Assembly (NCBI RefSeq): GCF_019747315.1
Contig: NZ_JAIEQY010000397.1
Coordinates: 1-35,832, forward strand
Origin: Roseococcus sp.
Lineage (GTDB): Bacteria; Pseudomonadota; Alphaproteobacteria; Acetobacterales; Acetobacteraceae
Direction: 5' to 3'
DNA: 35,832 bases
Shown here piece after piece: positions 33,991 to 35,832 of the stretch. Each line of letters begins with the position of its first letter. Within the stretch, counting starts at the first letter, position 1. A program made the position numbers and the translations under genes. Under the pieces are notes generated by a model. That model was not told where the DNA came from and searched no databases. It worked only from the letters and a program-made list of their open reading frames with translations.

Positions 33991-35655
33991 ATGCTTTTCC
34001 AGGACATCACGGCGCCGACGCCGACCGAGCAGAGCCTCGCCGCCGAATTCGACGCCATCGCGGCGCTGCTGGATGCGGGGGAGCGCGCCAAGGCGGTGGC
34101 GCAATGGGATGCGGCACGCCGGGCTTACGACACCTGGTCCGCGCTGGTGCATCTGCGCTTCTCGCAGGACACGACGAGCGAGGCCGCCAAGGAGGCACGG
34201 GAATACGCGGACAAGCTGGCCCCCGTCGCCACCGGGCATGAGGTGGCGATCAAGCGCCGGCTGCTGAAAGACCCCGACCGCGCGGGCATCGAGGCGCTGG
34301 TGGGCGCCCATGTGCTGCGCCTCTGGAAGACGGACATCACGACCTTCAACCCGGAGATCACCGAGGATCTGGAGGAGGAATCAAGGCTCTCCGCCCGCTA
34401 CACCGCGCTGCTGGCCTCGGCGAAGATCGAGATTGACGGGAAGGTCGTGAACCTCTCGGGCCTCGCGCCCTATGCCGAGCATGCGGACCGCGCCATGCGC
34501 CAGGCGGCCGAGGCGGCGCGCTGGGCTTTCTTCGAGAAGAATGGCGCCGAGCTGGACGAGATCTATGACGCGCTGGTCAAGCTGCGCCACGGCATGGCGC
34601 TGAAGCTGGGCGATGCGAATTTCATCCCGCTCGCCTATCGCCGCATGCGGCGCGTGGATTACGACGCCGCCGATGTCGCGCGCTATCGCGACCAGGTGGC
34701 CGAGCATGTGGTGCCGCTGGTGGGCAAGTTGCTGGAAGCGCGCCGCGCCGAATTCGGCTGGGACAAGCTGCGCTATTGGGATGAGGCGCTAATCGACCCG
34801 GAGGGCAATCCCGCGCCGATCGGCGACCACGACACGCTGGTGACCGCGGCACAGGAAATGTTCGACCGGATGGACCCGCGGCTGGGCGAATTCTACCGGC
34901 TGATGCAGGCGGGCGGCTTCCTCGATTTGAAGAACCGTCCGGGCAAGGCGGGGGGCGGCTTCTGCACCTCCTTCCCCACCGCGGGCGTGCCCTTCATCTT
35001 CGCCAATTTCAACGGCACGCATCACGATATCGGCGTCTTCACCCATGAGATGGGCCACGCCTTCCAGTGCTGGGAAAGCCGGCACCAGCCGGGCATTGAC
35101 CAGCTCTGGCCGACCATGGAGGCGGCGGAGATCCACTCCATGGGCCTGGAATTCCTGACGCATCCGCAGATGGGGCTGCTGGTGGGCGAGGATGCGGCCG
35201 ACCGGTTCCGGCGGATGCACCTGATCACCTCGCTCGCCTTCCTGCCCTATGGCGTCTGCGTGGATCACTTCCAGCACGAGGTCTATGCGAACCCGAACGC
35301 GACGCCGGAGGAGCGGCATGCCATCTGGCAGAAGCTGGAGCGGCGCTACATGCCCTGGACCGACTACGGGGACCTCGCCTACCCCGCGAAGGGCGGGCGC
35401 TGGCAGGCGAAGCAGCACATCTACAACAGCCCCTTCTACTACATCGACTACACGCTGGCGCTGTGCTGCGCGATGCAGTTCTGGGTGAAGTCCCGTCACG
35501 ACCCCAAGGCGGCGCTGGACGAATATGTGGCGCTCTGCGCGCGCGGCGGCTCGGCGCCCTTCCAGGACCTGGCGCGCGGCGCGGGGCTGGTCTCGCCCTT
35601 CGCGGCAGGCGCGCTGGCGGAGGTGGTGCGCGAAGCAGAAGCAGCGCTGGCCTGA
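33991..35655 (+). CDS. M3 family oligoendopeptidase (PepF-like)
   Basis: A 554-residue cytoplasmic zinc metallopeptidase of family M3. The zinc motif is His352-Glu353-x-x-His356 (THEMGHAF), with the third ligand about Glu380 (EAAEIHSMGLEF). QHIYNSPFYYIDY near the C-terminus supplies the transition-state His/Tyr residues. The N-terminal half is helical, without recognisable modules. Oligoendopeptidases of this kind degrade short peptides. It starts three bases after the racemase-superfamily gene stop, so the two are almost certainly cotranscribed; the reason for pairing a peptidase with that enzyme is unclear. It ends six bases before hairpin copy 6. Confidence 0.95.
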   Translation: MLFQDITAPTPTEQSLAAEFDAIAALLDAGERAKAVAQWDAARRAYDTWSALVHLRFSQDTTSEAAKEAREYADKLAPVATGHEVAIKRRLLKDPDRAGIEALVGAHVLRLWKTDITTFNPEITEDLEEESRLSARYTALLASAKIEIDGKVVNLSGLAPYAEHADRAMRQAAEAARWAFFEKNGAELDEIYDALVKLRHGMALKLGDANFIPLAYRRMRRVDYDAADVARYRDQVAEHVVPLVGKLLEARRAEFGWDKLRYWDEALIDPEGNPAPIGDHDTLVTAAQEMFDRMDPRLGEFYRLMQAGGFLDLKNRPGKAGGGFCTSFPTAGVPFIFANFNGTHHDIGVFTHEMGHAFQCWESRHQPGIDQLWPTMEAAEIHSMGLEFLTHPQMGLLVGEDAADRFRRMHLITSLAFLPYGVCVDHFQHEVYANPNATPEERHAIWQKLERRYMPWTDYGDLAYPAKGGRWQAKQHIYNSPFYYIDYTLALCCAMQFWVKSRHDPKAALDEYVALCARGGSAPFQDLARGAGLVSPFAAGALAEVVREAEAALA

Positions 35656-35661
35656 ATTTCT

Positions 35662-35706
35662 GGGGTCTGGGGCCTTTCGGCCCCAGCCGCCGGAGGCTTC
35701 TTTTCC
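35662..35706 (+). repeat. Hairpin repeat element, copy 6 (likely terminator)
   Basis: GGGGT, stem CTGGGGCC (35667-35674), loop TTTC, GGCCCCAG (35679-35686), then CCGCCGGAGGCTTC and TTTTCC. It starts six bases after the peptidase stop and ends five bases before the stop of the convergent gene. Confidence 0.8.
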
Positions 35707-35711
35707 TTGCC

Positions 35712-35832
35712 TCAGCTCGCGCTGAACGTAATGTCCTTCGCCCCATCCCACAGCACCGAGCGGCAGACCTTCGCCAGCCGGTCGAGCCCATCCGTGATGG
35801 TCAGGAAGTGGTTGCCCGCCAGCTGTCCCGCC
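35712..35832 (-). CDS. C-terminus of an unidentified protein, cut by the window edge
   Basis: On the minus strand an open frame enters at the right edge and ends with TGA at 35714-35712. The 39 visible residues (beginning AGQLAGNHFLTITDGLDRLA, ending DGAKDITFSAS) have a codon pattern like the surrounding genes, and the position next to hairpin copy 6, facing the peptidase gene, fits a real gene end. I do not recognise the family. Confidence 0.6.
   Translation of the reverse strand, partial: AGQLAGNHFLTITDGLDRLAKVCRSVLWDGAKDITFSAS

Overview
The window is a gene-dense, very GC-rich stretch of bacterial chromosome. Gene content (RlmE, TimA/Tim44-like protein, DUF1127, several orphan Bug/TctC-type receptors, many small catabolic genes) and codon use point to an alphaproteobacterium, most likely of the Roseomonas/Acetobacteraceae type. 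That assignment is an inference; no rRNA or other marker is present. I see no tRNA, rRNA, CRISPR array, prophage or intact insertion sequence.

Layout. (1) 7390-1, minus strand: an MFS transporter, then a tightly packed series moaA, small membrane protein, small secreted protein, nitrilase-family amidase, NAD kinase, MFS transporter, guaA. Most junctions are 1-4 base stop/start overlaps, several with GTG or TTG starts. guaA runs to the window edge and lacks its last base and stop. (2) 7563-9815: a DUF1127 protein diverges from a Xaa-Pro aminopeptidase. (3) 13940-9867, minus strand: guaB, L-2-haloacid dehalogenase, RsmB-type rRNA methyltransferase, GNAT acetyltransferase. Both ends of GMP synthesis from IMP (guaB, guaA) therefore lie in the window but in separate operons. 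(4) 14206-18471: rlmE, a Bug receptor and a lactonase-like metallo-hydrolase on minus, divergent from a zinc alcohol dehydrogenase, then a convergent GAF protein. (5) 18472-18984: the only long gap; it holds a good minus-strand promoter and a strong intrinsic terminator about 160 bases apart. (6) 18985-21194, minus: timA, lutA-like gene, 2OG-Fe dioxygenase. (7) 21352-24379, plus: histidine phosphatase, Bug receptor, amidohydrolase. (8) 27304-24477, minus: enolase-superfamily dehydratase/racemase, flavin monooxygenase or acyl-CoA dehydrogenase-like enzyme, VOC protein. (9) htpG, two more Bug receptors, a family 5 solute-binding protein, an Asp/Glu racemase-superfamily protein, an M3 oligopeptidase and a cut-off gene.

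The most striking non-coding signal is a family of related GC-rich hairpin elements. Its core is CTGGGGCC-loop-GGCCCCAG, followed by GCCGCCGGAGGC and a T run. The elements sit immediately after stop codons and almost exactly fill five of the six convergent intergenic gaps, with one further copy between guaB and rlmE. Three are head-to-head doublets. One copy carries a compensatory base-pair change, so the fold appears to be selected. The best reading is a lineage-specific, partly bidirectional terminator or REP-like element.

Overall the window is housekeeping operons interleaved with uptake and catabolism genes. I found no defence system. The candidates for something new are the hairpin family, the putative small RNA or attenuator near 18.6-18.8 kb, and a racemase-superfamily protein lacking both usual catalytic cysteines.
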